Of a stretch of DNA of 64,000 bases, positions 54,936-64,000 are shown in pieces. The position numbers and the translations under genes are program-made. Origin of the DNA: Brevibacterium ravenspurgense (lineage in GTDB: Bacteria > Actinomycetota > Actinomycetes > Actinomycetales > Brevibacteriaceae); assembly GCF_001584615.1 (NCBI RefSeq), contig NZ_LQQC01000008.1, positions 186,001 to 250,000 of the forward strand, written 5' to 3'. The number at the start of each line of letters is the position of its first letter. The first letter of the stretch is position 1. The notes beneath the pieces are model-generated. The model was given only the letters and a program-made list of their open reading frames with translations, did not search any database and had not been told where the DNA came from.

Positions 54936-55888
54936 CAGAACACGAAGACAACCGAATCCGCACCTACCTGGCCATCGGGGATTCGTTCTCGGAAGGCCTC
55001 ATGGACAAATCCGCCCTCGAGGACGGCCGCTTCATCGGCTGGACCGACCGGCTGGCACACGCGCTCACACAGTCCCCCGTCGGCAGCCCCGACCTCCTGT
55101 ACGCCAACCACGCCATCCGCGGCAGGCAGCTGACCGCCATCATCGACGAACAGGTGCCCGTCGCGCTCGACCTCAAACCCGACCTCGTGTCGTTTGTCGC
55201 CGGCGGCAACGACGTGCTGCGCCCATCAGCCGATGTTGACGGCCTGGCCGAACAGCTGGAACGGGCAATCTCGGCCATGCGCGCCGAAGGCATCGAAGTG
55301 CTTTTGGGCAACGGCTTCGACACAGCCGCCTTCAGCCCCGTGCTGCGCGCACTGCGCCCCCGCGTGGCCGTGTACAACGCACACATGTGGACCCTGGCCG
55401 GCCGCCACGGCTGCTACATGCTCGACCTGTGGGGTATGCGCCCCCTCTACGCGCCGGAATACTGGGCACCCGACCGCATTCACCTGAGCACAAAGGGCCA
55501 CCGCCTGGTCGCCCAGTCCGCACAGACAGTGCTCGAAGGAAGCCGCGTCGACTTCCGCGGATTCCGGCTGACAAAAACCTCGAAGCCCCTGCGCGACCGC
55601 ATGGAAAACGAAGCCGAATGGCTTAAGGACCACCTGGCTCCCTGGGTGGGCCGCAGACTCCGCGGAACATCGTCGGGTGCTTTCCTCGACCCGAAATACG
55701 CCGAATGGGTCCCCGCGGCCGACCTTCCGCTCGAAGCGCGCAGCCAAAGCGGCAAGAACGTCTCGCCTGCCGCCCACCAGGCCGCGGCCGACGATGCGGC
55801 CGCTTCGGAAGCCCCCGGCACCGCAGAAGTTCCGGACGCACCGGAGCCGCCCGGCACCTCGGGAGCTGCAGAAAACACCGACGACTGA
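54932..55888 (+). CDS. SGNH/GDSL-family hydrolase
   Basis: A 318-residue esterase-like protein. Block I GDSFSEGL, block III GGNDVLR and block V DRIHLS with Ser, Asn and His/Asp in place are intact. The C-terminal 80 residues are low complexity and Ala/Pro-rich with a GGCACCTC octamer. There is no signal peptide, so it is cytoplasmic. The GTG overlaps the PanE-like stop (GTGA). Confidence 0.88.
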   Translation: MTEHEDNRIRTYLAIGDSFSEGLMDKSALEDGRFIGWTDRLAHALTQSPVGSPDLLYANHAIRGRQLTAIIDEQVPVALDLKPDLVSFVAGGNDVLRPSADVDGLAEQLERAISAMRAEGIEVLLGNGFDTAAFSPVLRALRPRVAVYNAHMWTLAGRHGCYMLDLWGMRPLYAPEYWAPDRIHLSTKGHRLVAQSAQTVLEGSRVDFRGFRLTKTSKPLRDRMENEAEWLKDHLAPWVGRRLRGTSSGAFLDPKYAEWVPAADLPLEARSQSGKNVSPAAHQAAADDAAASEAPGTAEVPDAPEPPGTSGAAENTDD

Positions 55889-55901
55889 CGGCGACTGAAA
55901 C

Positions 55902-55946
55902 AGCGAAAACGGCCGCTGAGCGTGTGCTCAGCAGCCGTTTTCGCTT
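55902..55946. terminator. bidirectional terminator
   Basis: A stem of about 18 bp (AGCGAAAACGGC and GCTGAGC with complements, one mismatch) and loop GTGT between the SGNH and SPFH genes. Confidence 0.85.
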
Positions 55947-55996
55947 GTGGCCCGGTCAGCCGGGGCCGAGGTGAGACCCGGCTTCAGCCGGCTCCG

Positions 55997-56947
55997 TCAT
56001 CGACCGTGGCGGGACCCGAGGCTGTCCTCCTGGATCTGGTTGGTCGCCAGCATCGTGTTGCGGATTTCGGTCGCGAGGTCACCCACGGCGCCGGGGGTGT
56101 TCGGCATGAACATGACGTTCGACTTTCCGTTGCGGGCAACGTCCTGCATGGTGTCGAAGTACTGGGTCATGAGCAGCAGCTGTTCAGCGGTCTGCTCGAT
56201 GCCCACGCGGCGCAGCGCTTCGTACTGTTCGGCAATACCGTTGGCGATTGCCTTGCGCTGGGCTGCAACACCCTCACCCTGAAGGCGGCGCGATTCAGCT
56301 TCCGCTTCGGCCTGCGTAACGCGCTTGACCTTGTCAGCTTCAGCCAGAGCCTGTGCCGCAACGCGGTCGCGCTGGGCGGCGTTGATCGAGTTCATCGAGT
56401 CGCGCACACGCGAGTCCGGGCTGATGTCAGTCACGAGCGTGTTGACAATCCGGAAGCCGTAAGCGGCCATCGACGTCGACAGTCGCTGTTCGACCGAGGT
56501 GGCGATGTCGTCCTTCGATTCGAAGGCCGAGTCCAGGGTCAGAGTCGACAGTGCAGAGCGGACCGTGTCAAAGACGTAGGAGCGGATCTGCTCTTCCGGG
56601 TTCGACAGGCGGTAGTAAGCGTCAACAACCTGGTTTTCGCCGATCACGTACTGCACCGCAACCGGCACCATGACGAACACGTTGTCCTGGGTTTTGGTTT
56701 CGATGTTGACCTCAAGCTGGTGCACGCGCAGCGAAATCGGCTTGGTGGTCGTGTCGACGAACGGCGCCTTCATGTTCAGGCCCGGTTCGCAGACCTTGCG
56801 GTACTTGCCGAAGCGCTCGACGATGACGCGCTCCTGCGTTTTGACGGTGAAGAAGATCGACGTGCGCAGCCCGCCGAACAGCAGGAACAGCAGCACCACG
56901 ATGATGATGACGGGGATGAGCGGAATCAGAATGTACAGGGGTTCCAT
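55997..56947 (-). CDS. SPFH-domain (stomatin/prohibitin-like) membrane protein
   Basis: A 316-residue protein with one N-terminal TM helix (YILIPLIPVIIIVVLLFLLF) and an SPFH domain (RVIVERFGKYRKVCEPGLNM ... ALSTLTLDSAFESKDDIA), followed by a coiled coil (AQALAEADKVKRVTQAEAEA). Such proteins scaffold membrane microdomains. No NfeD partner is adjacent. The ATG has GAGGAC upstream. Confidence 0.93.
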   Translation of the reverse strand: MEPLYILIPLIPVIIIVVLLFLLFGGLRTSIFFTVKTQERVIVERFGKYRKVCEPGLNMKAPFVDTTTKPISLRVHQLEVNIETKTQDNVFVMVPVAVQYVIGENQVVDAYYRLSNPEEQIRSYVFDTVRSALSTLTLDSAFESKDDIATSVEQRLSTSMAAYGFRIVNTLVTDISPDSRVRDSMNSINAAQRDRVAAQALAEADKVKRVTQAEAEAESRRLQGEGVAAQRKAIANGIAEQYEALRRVGIEQTAEQLLLMTQYFDTMQDVARNGKSNVMFMPNTPGAVGDLATEIRNTMLATNQIQEDSLGSRHGR

Positions 56948-57060
56948 ATCTGCGTCCTCATGGTGTTTTCCAATGACGGCAACACTCTATAGGAGCCGCC
57001 TCACACCGAAAAGAACTGCGAGTTCGACCGCGGTGTCAGCCGCCGAGGTGCCGAACCGGC

Positions 57061-57117
57061 ACTGTGGGAAACGGCGGCTGGGGGCCGGTGGCAACGGCGG
57101 CTGGGGCCGGTGACCTG
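57061..57117. repeat. duplicated 22-bp unit after the purine permease
   Basis: AACGGCGGCTGGGGCCGGTG (one extra G in one copy) occurs twice just after the stop codon of the permease gene. It is another post-stop duplication. Confidence 0.65.
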
Positions 57118-58587
57118 TCAGCCGGCCACGAGTGCCTGGATCGGTCCGGATGCGAAATACACGATGAACAGTGCGGCCGTGAGGTACATGAGCGGGTGCA
57201 CTTCGCGGAACTTGCCGCGTGCGGCCTTGAGCACGACGTAGGACACGAAGCCCGCACCGATGCCGTTGGTGATCGAGTACGAAAACGGCATGAGCACGAT
57301 CGTGAGAAACGCCGGAACCGCAATCTCAATGTCGGTCCAGTTGATGCGCACAACCTGCTGCATCATGAGGAAGCCGACGAATACGAGCGTCGGCGCGGCC
57401 GCCTCGGAGGGGATAAGAGCGGCCAGAGGAGCGAGGAACACCGTCAGCAGGAACAGCGCACCGGTCACAACATTCGCCAGACCGGTGCGAGCACCAGACC
57501 CAACACCCACGGTCGATTCGACGAAGCCGGAATTCGACGAGGTTCCGCCCAGACCGCCGACGATGGCACCGAGAGCATCGGCCACCATGATCCGCTTGGC
57601 GCCTTCTACCTGACCGGACTCGTCAACGAGTTTCGCCTGCGTGCCGACGGCCATCATGGTGCCCAGCAGGTCGAAGAAGTTCGTCAGCAGCAGGGTGAAC
57701 ACCACGAGAACAGCGGTGATGATGCCAACCGACTGGAATGAGCCCAGCAGGTTGAACGAACCGAGGATCGACAGGTCTGGCGAATGGAACCAGCCGCCTT
57801 CGATCTTCGGCACCGTCAGACCCCATCCGCCCGGGTTGGCGACCTCGCCGTCAGCACCCGTCTTCGGCCCCAGGTTGAACACCGCTTCGAGTGCGAACGC
57901 GATGACGGTGGCAATGAGGATCGTGTAGAGGATCGCGGCGCGCACGCCCCATGCGTAGAGGACGAACAGCAGCAGAAGCGCGACCGTGAACAGCAGCACC
58001 GGCCAGCTGGCAATCGACCCGCCCTGGCCCAGTTCAAGCGCTGTGCCGCCGGAGTTGCTGATGAAGCCGGCGTTGATCATGCCGATGAGCGCAATGAAGA
58101 AGCCGATGCCCACACCGATTGCGGATTTCAGCTGGCCGGGCACCGCGTTGAAGATCGCGGTGCGGAAACCGGTGACCACCAGCAGAAGAAGAATAATGCC
58201 TTCAATGACCACCAGGCCCATCGCATCGGCCCACGTCATACCTGGAATGACAACAACCCCGAACGCCATGAACGCGCTCATGCCCAAAGCTGAGGACACC
58301 GCCATGGGGAAATTGCCCACCAGGCCCATAAGCAGGGTGAGAAGACCCGAAATGAGCGACGTCGCAGCAGCCACCGCGGCCAGGTTGGGAGTGTCTCCCC
58401 CGCCGAGGAACGCACCCGTCGAATCAGCGGCCGCACCGATGAGGATCGGGTTGAGCACGATGATGTAGGCCATTGCCAGGAAGGTCGTCAGACCACCCCT
58501 GATTTCGGTGCCCACAGTGGAGCCGCGCTGAGTGATTTTGAAGAAGCGGTCAAGGCCGCTGAGTCTGCTGTCTGCTGCGTTCGTCAC
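57118..58587 (-). CDS. NCS2-family purine permease (AzgA/PbuG type)
   Basis: A 489-residue transporter with 12-14 membrane helices for adenine, guanine or hypoxanthine. ITQRGSTVGTEIRGGLTTFL and MAYIIVLNPILIGAA are the AzgA subfamily start; TAVLVVFTLLLTNFFDLLGT with GGTSSNSGFVESTVGVGSGA form the substrate region. The GTG at 58587 has TAGACT six bases upstream and no ribosome site, suggesting a leaderless transcript. Confidence 0.92.
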   Translation of the reverse strand: MTNAADSRLSGLDRFFKITQRGSTVGTEIRGGLTTFLAMAYIIVLNPILIGAAADSTGAFLGGGDTPNLAAVAAATSLISGLLTLLMGLVGNFPMAVSSALGMSAFMAFGVVVIPGMTWADAMGLVVIEGIILLLLVVTGFRTAIFNAVPGQLKSAIGVGIGFFIALIGMINAGFISNSGGTALELGQGGSIASWPVLLFTVALLLLFVLYAWGVRAAILYTILIATVIAFALEAVFNLGPKTGADGEVANPGGWGLTVPKIEGGWFHSPDLSILGSFNLLGSFQSVGIITAVLVVFTLLLTNFFDLLGTMMAVGTQAKLVDESGQVEGAKRIMVADALGAIVGGLGGTSSNSGFVESTVGVGSGARTGLANVVTGALFLLTVFLAPLAALIPSEAAAPTLVFVGFLMMQQVVRINWTDIEIAVPAFLTIVLMPFSYSITNGIGAGFVSYVVLKAARGKFREVHPLMYLTAALFIVYFASGPIQALVAG

Positions 58588-58739
58588 ACGGGAAGTCTAG
58601 GCGAGGCCGCAAACAGGGAGAGAAGCTCCCTGACAAACTGGACAGCAGAAAGCGATATACGCGATTTTTGCGCTTTGGCCTGGAGACAGTGAAGGGGAAC
58701 GCCTCCTGCTTGAGACGTTCCCCCCTGGTCAGAGACCTG

Positions 58740-58812
58740 AGCCCCCTGTCAGACTCGAACTGACGACCTTCGCTTTACAAGAGCGGTGCTCTACCAACTG
58801 AGCTAAGGAGGC
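58740..58812 (-). tRNA. tRNA-Thr (UGU anticodon)
   Basis: A 73-nt cloverleaf: acceptor GCCTCCT/AGGGGGC, D-arm GCTCAGTTGGTAGAGC, anticodon loop CTTGTAA with TGT, T-arm with GTTCGAGTC. CCA is not encoded. Confidence 0.97.
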
Positions 58813-58929
58813 ACACGGAGGGACTCCCTCCGATCGTGAGCAGTTTAGTCCAACAGCCCACACAGCCCAAATCAGTGTGCGTGCGGTCTGCGGCAAACCT
58901 CGTCGAGAACAACCGCAGACCGCCCTCAC

Positions 58930-59763
58930 TCACTTCTTCTGAGCTTGGAGGATTTCAGCGAAGAACGACTGCTGGTCGCTCCAGTCACTGACGTTTTCGC
59001 CGTTGACCTGCACCGTCGGGGTGCCCTTGAGCCCGTTGTTGAGGGCTTCCTTCGTCGACTGGGTGACATAGTCCTCAAACTGGATGTTGTTCACGCAGTC
59101 CGTGACGGTCACATCATCCTCAGCGGTGTTGATCTTCTTGTCGACGTCGACTCCGGCTTCCTTGGCCAGGTCGAGCATCTTCTGATCATCAAGACCCGTT
59201 GCGCCCTCTTCGGGCTGCTGGGAGAACAGGCCGAGCGACAGTTCCTGGAACTTATCGGCCTGGCCGGAGTCGACAACACACATCATGAGGTTGGCCGACC
59301 GGGTCGAGTACTTTGTGCCGCCGGACCGGTTGTCCAGCAGCGCCACCGGCTGGAAGGTCAGCGAAATATCGCCGTCATCGGCGAGCTTTCCAAGCCCCTT
59401 GCCGTTGAGACCTTCGAACTGAGCACAGGCCGGGCACTGGTAGTCGAGGAACACCTTGACGTTGGGCGCGTTGTCCTTGGCATCCTTGCTGTCGCCAGCC
59501 GGGTCTTCCGTCAGCGCCACCCCATCGCCGTCCTTGACGAAGGTGACCGAACCGTCGCTGTAGCCCTGCGGCTGGTCGGCCGGGCGCGTGGACTGGTAGA
59601 TGAGAACGCCCACCACAACCAGAACCAGGACCGCCACGAGAGCAACTCCGATGTAGAGCACGCGCTTGGCTGTCTTCTGCTTGCGCGCCTGCGCTTCGGC
59701 AATTTGGCGCGCCTTTTCGCGCGCTGCCGCACGGCGGTCAGTGTTCGACGGTTTCTTCGCCAT
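58930..59763 (-). CDS. membrane-anchored DsbA-like thioredoxin-fold protein
   Basis: A 277-residue protein with a basic N-terminus, one TM helix (VALVAVLVLVVVGVLIYQST) and an extracytoplasmic thioredoxin fold with the active site CPAC (110-113) in FLDYQCPACAQFEG and the cis-proline in LKGTPTVQVNG. Two further cysteines (MMCVV and TDCVNN) fit the helical insertion of actinobacterial DsbA-like proteins. It probably helps oxidise exported proteins. The ATG has GGAGAAAC upstream. Confidence 0.92.
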   Translation of the reverse strand: MAKKPSNTDRRAAAREKARQIAEAQARKQKTAKRVLYIGVALVAVLVLVVVGVLIYQSTRPADQPQGYSDGSVTFVKDGDGVALTEDPAGDSKDAKDNAPNVKVFLDYQCPACAQFEGLNGKGLGKLADDGDISLTFQPVALLDNRSGGTKYSTRSANLMMCVVDSGQADKFQELSLGLFSQQPEEGATGLDDQKMLDLAKEAGVDVDKKINTAEDDVTVTDCVNNIQFEDYVTQSTKEALNNGLKGTPTVQVNGENVSDWSDQQSFFAEILQAQKK

Positions 59764-59863
59764 GTTTCTCCGCTGTTCCTCCGGTTGAAGATTTCACCGA
59801 CAATCCTACTTGCGCCCCGATCCGCGGGCTCACATGCGGTTCGGATAGAACGCCCGCCGCAGA

Positions 59864-61582
59864 CTATGTCAGCTGCGGTATGGAGTCCAGGATCTCCGGC
59901 GGCAGCGGCCACAGGTCGAAGCTGTCTGAGGCGAGCACGGCCGACAGGAGGAAAGCTGCGGCCACCAGCAGAACAACGCCGATGATGATCCCCGCTGCCC
60001 GCGATGATCCCGTGCACCGGTCAAAGGTCAGCCGTGTGCCCAAGCGCAGCATCCCCGCACCCGGCCCCAGCCACAGAACGAGCGTGTACACGAACGAGGC
60101 GATCAGCAGCTCCACCGTGACCCGCAGCGGGGCGCCGCCGAACTGCACAAAGTTCAGGTGAGCCAGTATGAACGTCGCAACGCCGGCCATGATCGGCAGG
60201 ATCGTCGCAAAGATGCTGAGGAACAGCGAACTGAAGAACGCCCCTGGCCCGTGGGACAGGAACCCCCACTTTGCACTGTCAGGCCCTTCGTAGAAGCGCC
60301 GTCTGCGCACGATCACATGCACTTTGCCGAAGGTGCGCGCCAGCACCTGCCACACGTAGGAGACGATCACCATGATCAGCGGTGCGAAAACCGCTGCCGC
60401 CATGCCGAGCATGACAGCCCCGAAGGTCGGGAGGCGTCCCTTGAGGGACTTCTGCACTGCCGGCTGGGCAGAAGCCGCGTTCGGATAGGGAGGACGATGC
60501 GCCGGGTACTGCACCGCCTGCTGGGCCACGGGACTGGCGGCGTGGTGCTGCACCATGGGCGCCGGTGAGTGCGGCTGGTACCCGAGCGCTGGGGACTGGT
60601 GAAGAGCGGGCGGGCGAGGCGGAGCCGGCTGCCGGGGTGGGTAGGGCCGCTGAGCGGGCCCCAGTGATCCATGCTGCGGCGGCGCCCACTGGGGTGCCGG
60701 CGACTGTGGGCGCGGATATACGTTCGTGGGACCCACCGCCGGCGGCTGTACCGCCGTAGGATTTTCCGAGCCCCGCCCCATGGCGGGCATCCGCCCCTCT
60801 TCGACGTCGATGAGAGCGCCCAGGAGTTCGTCAGCCGCCGGACGGTTCGCCGGTTTCGGCTGCAGAGCGGCCCTGATGATGGGAACAATGCGCTCGGGGC
60901 ACCCCTCCAAGTCAGCGCGGCCGGTCGCCACGCGGGCGATGACCGCGTCAATACCGCCACCGCCGAAGGGATTGCGTCCCGTGGCGGCAAACGCCATCGT
61001 CGCACCCCAACCCCACCAGTCAGTCGAGGGTGCCGAATCTCCCCCTTCGACCACCTCGGGAGACAGGTAGCCGGGGGTTCCCATGACCAGACCGGTCACG
61101 GTGACAGTCACCTCGTCAGCGGCCTGCGCAATGCCGAAGTCGATCACCACCGGTTCGCCGTCGGAGATCATGACATTGGCGGGTTTGAGATCGCGGTGGA
61201 CAACACCTGCCGCGTGCACGGCTTCCAGCGCGTCAATAAGCGCGTGCCCGAAGTGCACGAGCTCAGATTCCGAAAAGGGGCCGCCGGAGCGGACGTCCTC
61301 AAGCAGGGTCGTGCCGGATACGAACTCCGTGACAATGTACGGGTGATCAGCTTCGAGGTCGGCGTCAATGACAGCCGCGATGCGCGGGTGGGAGATGCGC
61401 TGCAGAGTGCGGACTTCGCGGGCCAGGCGCATGCGGGAAGGTTCGTCGTCCGCAATGCTGGGGTTGAGGACTTTCACCGCGACGGGACGGTCGTGGTCGT
61501 CATAGCCCTTATACACGACGCCCATGCCGCCCGAGCCGAGTTTTTCGCCCAGGCGGTAGCCGCCGACTGTCTGCAGATTCAT
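59864..61582 (-). CDS. Ser/Thr protein kinase with polytopic membrane C-terminus
   Basis: A 572-residue PknB-like Hanks kinase. GEKLGSGGMGVVYKG is the glycine loop, K37 in VAVKVL the ATP lysine, HRDLKPAN (129-136) the catalytic loop and DFG (148-150) the metal site; GTPGYLSPEVV follows. After a 120-residue Pro/Gln/Ala linker come about five hydrophobic helices rather than the usual single TM with PASTA repeats. TACCCT lies 7 nt before the ATG, so it is probably leaderless. Divergent from otsA. Confidence 0.93.
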   Translation of the reverse strand: MNLQTVGGYRLGEKLGSGGMGVVYKGYDDHDRPVAVKVLNPSIADDEPSRMRLAREVRTLQRISHPRIAAVIDADLEADHPYIVTEFVSGTTLLEDVRSGGPFSESELVHFGHALIDALEAVHAAGVVHRDLKPANVMISDGEPVVIDFGIAQAADEVTVTVTGLVMGTPGYLSPEVVEGGDSAPSTDWWGWGATMAFAATGRNPFGGGGIDAVIARVATGRADLEGCPERIVPIIRAALQPKPANRPAADELLGALIDVEEGRMPAMGRGSENPTAVQPPAVGPTNVYPRPQSPAPQWAPPQHGSLGPAQRPYPPRQPAPPRPPALHQSPALGYQPHSPAPMVQHHAASPVAQQAVQYPAHRPPYPNAASAQPAVQKSLKGRLPTFGAVMLGMAAAVFAPLIMVIVSYVWQVLARTFGKVHVIVRRRRFYEGPDSAKWGFLSHGPGAFFSSLFLSIFATILPIMAGVATFILAHLNFVQFGGAPLRVTVELLIASFVYTLVLWLGPGAGMLRLGTRLTFDRCTGSSRAAGIIIGVVLLVAAAFLLSAVLASDSFDLWPLPPEILDSIPQLT

Positions 61583-61710
61583 CACCAACAGGGTAGACGA
61601 ATTCAGTAGGATGGGCTTTAAGTCCCGGATCTCCGCACAGAACACGCACCGGGCACCCAGGGTCATCCCGCCGGTGCACCGCCACTGTCTGTGGTCGAGT
61701 AAGGAGCACA

Positions 61711-63360
61711 GTGAAACGCCTGTACGCCGCCGATCAACTGCCCACCATCGATCCGCCCGCGGAAGGCCCAGAATTCCTTGTTGTGGCCAACCGACTGCCC
61801 ATCGACCGCGACGATTCCGGCGACGAACCCGGGTGGAAAACCGCGCCCGGCGGCCTCGTAACGGGACTCGCACCGGTTGTGCGGAGAGCAAGCGGAGCCT
61901 GGATCGGCTGGCCGGGAATCACCGACACCGACGTCGACCCCTTCGAACACGACGGCATGCACCTGGTGCCGGTGCGCTTGAGCTCCGAAGACTTCCAGAT
62001 GTACTACGAGGGCTTTTCCAACGGCACCCTGTGGCCGCTGTTCCACGACGTCATCGCCCCACCGGCATTCCACCGCACGTGGTGGGACAAATACCTCGAA
62101 GTCAACACCCGCTTTGCCATCCGCACGGCAGAAACCGCTGGCAAGAACGCAACCGTGTGGGTGCACGACTACCAGCTGTTCCTGGTCCCCCAGCTGCTGC
62201 GCTCCATGCGCCCGGACGTCAGCATCGGATTCTTCCTGCACATCCCGTTCCCGCCGGTGGAGCTCTACAGCCAGCTGCCGTGGCGCTCCGAGATTCTGCG
62301 CGGAGTCCAGGGTGCAGACCTCATCGGCTTCCAGCGGCCCACCGATGCCGCGAACTTCCGCCGCTGCGTGCGCAAGCACTCAGGCTTCATCACCAAGGGC
62401 GACGACATCACCGTCACGGCCGACCCCGACTTGGGCACCGAAGAGCACATCACGCGGGCCGCCCACTACCCCATTTCCGTCGACACCGATGCACTCATCG
62501 AACTGGCGGACACCCCCGCGATTCAGGCCCGGGCGCAGGAAATCCGCCGCGAACTGGGCAATCCGGACATCGTGATCCTCGGCACCGACCGCATGGACTA
62601 CACCAAGGGTCTGCGCCACCGTCTGAAAGCGGTTCACGAACTTCTGCGCGAAGGGCGGCTGGACAAGGACAAGGTCACGTTCGTGCAGATCGCCACCCCC
62701 AGCCGCGAAAGACTGGACCACTACAAGCAGATCCGCACGGAGGTCGAACTGGCCGTCGGCCACACCAATGGCGAGTTCTCAGGCCTGCACAACCAGGTCA
62801 TCCACTACTTCCACTACTCGTTCCCACGGGACGAAATGACGGCCTTCTACCTGGCGGCAGATGTCATGCTCGTCACCCCGCTGCGCGACGGCATGAACCT
62901 CGTGGCGAAGGAGTACACGGCCTGCCGCACCGATGATTCCGGCGCGCTTGTGCTCTCAGAGTTCGCAGGTGCTGCCGACCAGCTGACCCAGGCCGTGCTC
63001 ATCAACCCCCACGACATCACCGAACTGAAGAACGGCATCATGCGCGCCGTCGGCATGGAGGTGCGTGAACAGCGTCGCCGCATGCGGCCCATGCGCAGAC
63101 GCCTGAAAGACGAAACCGTGCACACGTGGGCCCGCAGTTTCCTGTCCGACCTCGCCTGGATCGCAGGAGCCGAACCCGTCCCGCTGGAAACCGCGGCCAT
63201 CAGCCTCGACGCGGCTCGCACCGGCCTGGACGGGACCGAGGTGCCGGGCGAGGTGGCGGGCGAGGTGCCGGGCCAGGGGCAGGCGGCAGAATCGTCAGAG
63301 GCGCCGGGACAGGTGCCTGGCGAGGCGCCGGGACAGAACAGCGGCGGAACCGCACCATGA
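61711..63360 (+). CDS. otsA: alpha,alpha-trehalose-phosphate synthase
   Basis: A 549-residue glycosyltransferase (GT20) making trehalose-6-phosphate from UDP-glucose and glucose-6-phosphate. VVANRLPIDRD, WIGWPGITDTD, WVHDYQLFLVPQLLR, FFLHIPFPPVELYSQLPWR and TDRMDYTKGLRHRLKAV are diagnostic, followed by the retaining GT-B end LRDGMNLVAKEYTACR. The last 45 residues are low complexity with two GAGGTGCC octamers. The GTG follows AAGGAGCACA. It overlaps otsB by four bases; galU in this window makes its donor sugar. Confidence 0.96.
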   Translation: MKRLYAADQLPTIDPPAEGPEFLVVANRLPIDRDDSGDEPGWKTAPGGLVTGLAPVVRRASGAWIGWPGITDTDVDPFEHDGMHLVPVRLSSEDFQMYYEGFSNGTLWPLFHDVIAPPAFHRTWWDKYLEVNTRFAIRTAETAGKNATVWVHDYQLFLVPQLLRSMRPDVSIGFFLHIPFPPVELYSQLPWRSEILRGVQGADLIGFQRPTDAANFRRCVRKHSGFITKGDDITVTADPDLGTEEHITRAAHYPISVDTDALIELADTPAIQARAQEIRRELGNPDIVILGTDRMDYTKGLRHRLKAVHELLREGRLDKDKVTFVQIATPSRERLDHYKQIRTEVELAVGHTNGEFSGLHNQVIHYFHYSFPRDEMTAFYLAADVMLVTPLRDGMNLVAKEYTACRTDDSGALVLSEFAGAADQLTQAVLINPHDITELKNGIMRAVGMEVREQRRRMRPMRRRLKDETVHTWARSFLSDLAWIAGAEPVPLETAAISLDAARTGLDGTEVPGEVAGEVPGQGQAAESSEAPGQVPGEAPGQNSGGTAP

Positions 63361-64000
63361 GCGAACTGCGCGACGCCCTGTCGCAGGCGGCCCAAGCGAA
63401 GTTGCTGCTGGTTGCACTCGACTTCGACGGCGTCATGGCACCGCTGGTAGACAACCCTTATGAATCGCGCGCCCTGCCGGAATCCCTCAACGCAGTCGAC
63501 TTTCTGGACCGGCTGCCGCGCACGTGGACGGCGTTCATCACAGGCCGCAACCTCGACAACCTGCGCTCCGTTGTCACTCCCCCGCGCAACACTCTGCTGT
63601 ACGGGGCACACGGGGCCGAGGTTTCTGTCCCCGATGCCGCCGACGTTCCCGATGCTGCCGTGCCGGGAAGCGGGGACGATCTTTCGACGCGCGAACTGCG
63701 GGTGCTCGACGTCATCGACACGGCACACGAAGAACTCGATACGCACCTCAACCACACGGGAATCTCCGGCATGTGGCTTGAGCGCAAACCGCTGGGCCGG
63801 GCGTTCCACACCCGCGAAGTCGAACCCGAAGGCGCCGAAATCGTCCGCAGGGCACTCGACGAACTTTCCGCTGAACTCGACGACGTGCGGATTGTCCACG
63901 GCCACGACATCGTCGAATTCAGCGTGCGCAGCACAACCAAAGGCGACGCCATCGACCAGCTGATGCAGACCACGCGCGCCGACACCGCCATCTACATGGG
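63357..64000 (+). CDS. otsB: trehalose-6-phosphate phosphatase (partial)
   Basis: The first 214 codons of a HAD-family phosphatase that removes phosphate from trehalose-6-phosphate; the rest lies beyond the right edge. LLVALDFDGVMAPLVDNP is the DxDxT-type motif I and WTAFITGRNLDNLRSVV motif II; HGAEVSVPDA is typical of OtsB. The ATG overlaps the otsA stop (ATGA), so the two enzymes are translationally coupled. Confidence 0.93.
   Translation, partial: MSELRDALSQAAQAKLLLVALDFDGVMAPLVDNPYESRALPESLNAVDFLDRLPRTWTAFITGRNLDNLRSVVTPPRNTLLYGAHGAEVSVPDAADVPDAAVPGSGDDLSTRELRVLDVIDTAHEELDTHLNHTGISGMWLERKPLGRAFHTREVEPEGAEIVRRALDELSAELDDVRIVHGHDIVEFSVRSTTKGDAIDQLMQTTRADTAIYM

Overview
The window is a high-GC, densely packed actinobacterial chromosome segment. 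This rests on gene content (DtxR-type regulator, MscL, actinobacterial DUF456/DUF3027/DUF3263 proteins, an XPB-type helicase pair, ThrE, trehalose OtsA-OtsB, a WXG100 protein), frequent GTG and TTG starts, and a putative HrcA/CIRCE-controlled groEL. No mycolate genes are visible; a Micrococcales-like (for example Brevibacterium-like) host is my best guess, but genus is not established. No prophage, transposase or CRISPR array is visible.

Layout: 1-2.7 kb, ornithine cyclodeaminase-like enzyme (cut by the window edge), small acetyltransferase, succinate-semialdehyde dehydrogenase. 2.9-9.3 kb, the conserved actinobacterial block membrane protein / RimJ-like GNAT / [MoeA position] / galU / 5-formyl-THF cyclo-ligase / FmdB zinc ribbon / SAF protein / mscL; the MoeA slot holds a short, degenerate MoeA-like protein. 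9.3-16.7 kb, repeat-rich spacer, a giant DUF4011-type helicase-like protein with eroded helicase motifs plus a nuclease-like domain and an in-frame stop before its tail, a YkvI-like transporter, and tRNA-Arg. 16.9-25.3 kb, lipoprotein NodB deacetylase, universal stress protein, HNH nuclease, two tandem NlpC/P60 hydrolases, DtxR-type regulator, pdxH, serC. 25.3-26.0 kb, three copies of a 104-bp palindromic repeat. 26-32.3 kb, DUF456, DUF3027, cold-shock protein, small membrane protein, helicase-associated protein and XPB helicase. 32.4-42.4 kb, EamA exporter, glutamate-synthase-like enzyme, then an envelope-stress region: response regulator, sensor kinase, HtrA protease, WXG100, PspA, HtpX, PspAB. 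42.4-49.4 kb, S4 protein, Met/Gly-rich membrane protein, groEL with CIRCE, a foreign-looking MFS gene inserted between two copies of a csp 3' end, cspA, LytR_C protein, DUF3263. 49.4-64 kb, aldehyde dehydrogenase, ung, thrE, PanE-like reductase, SGNH hydrolase, SPFH protein, purine permease, tRNA-Thr, DsbA-like thioredoxin, polytopic Ser/Thr kinase, otsA and start of otsB.

Non-coding structure is the most unusual part. (i) A nested-palindrome repeat family built on TTAGC/GCTAA, 104 bp in its full form, occurs in several spacers. (ii) The octamer GAGGTGCC/GGCACCTC is far above composition expectation (at least 29 by hand) and concentrates in spacers and in low-complexity linkers and insertions of proteins. 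(iii) Several genes are followed by short tandem duplications that copy their own 3' end. (iv) Many genes appear leaderless, with a TAnnnT box 6-7 nt before the start codon.
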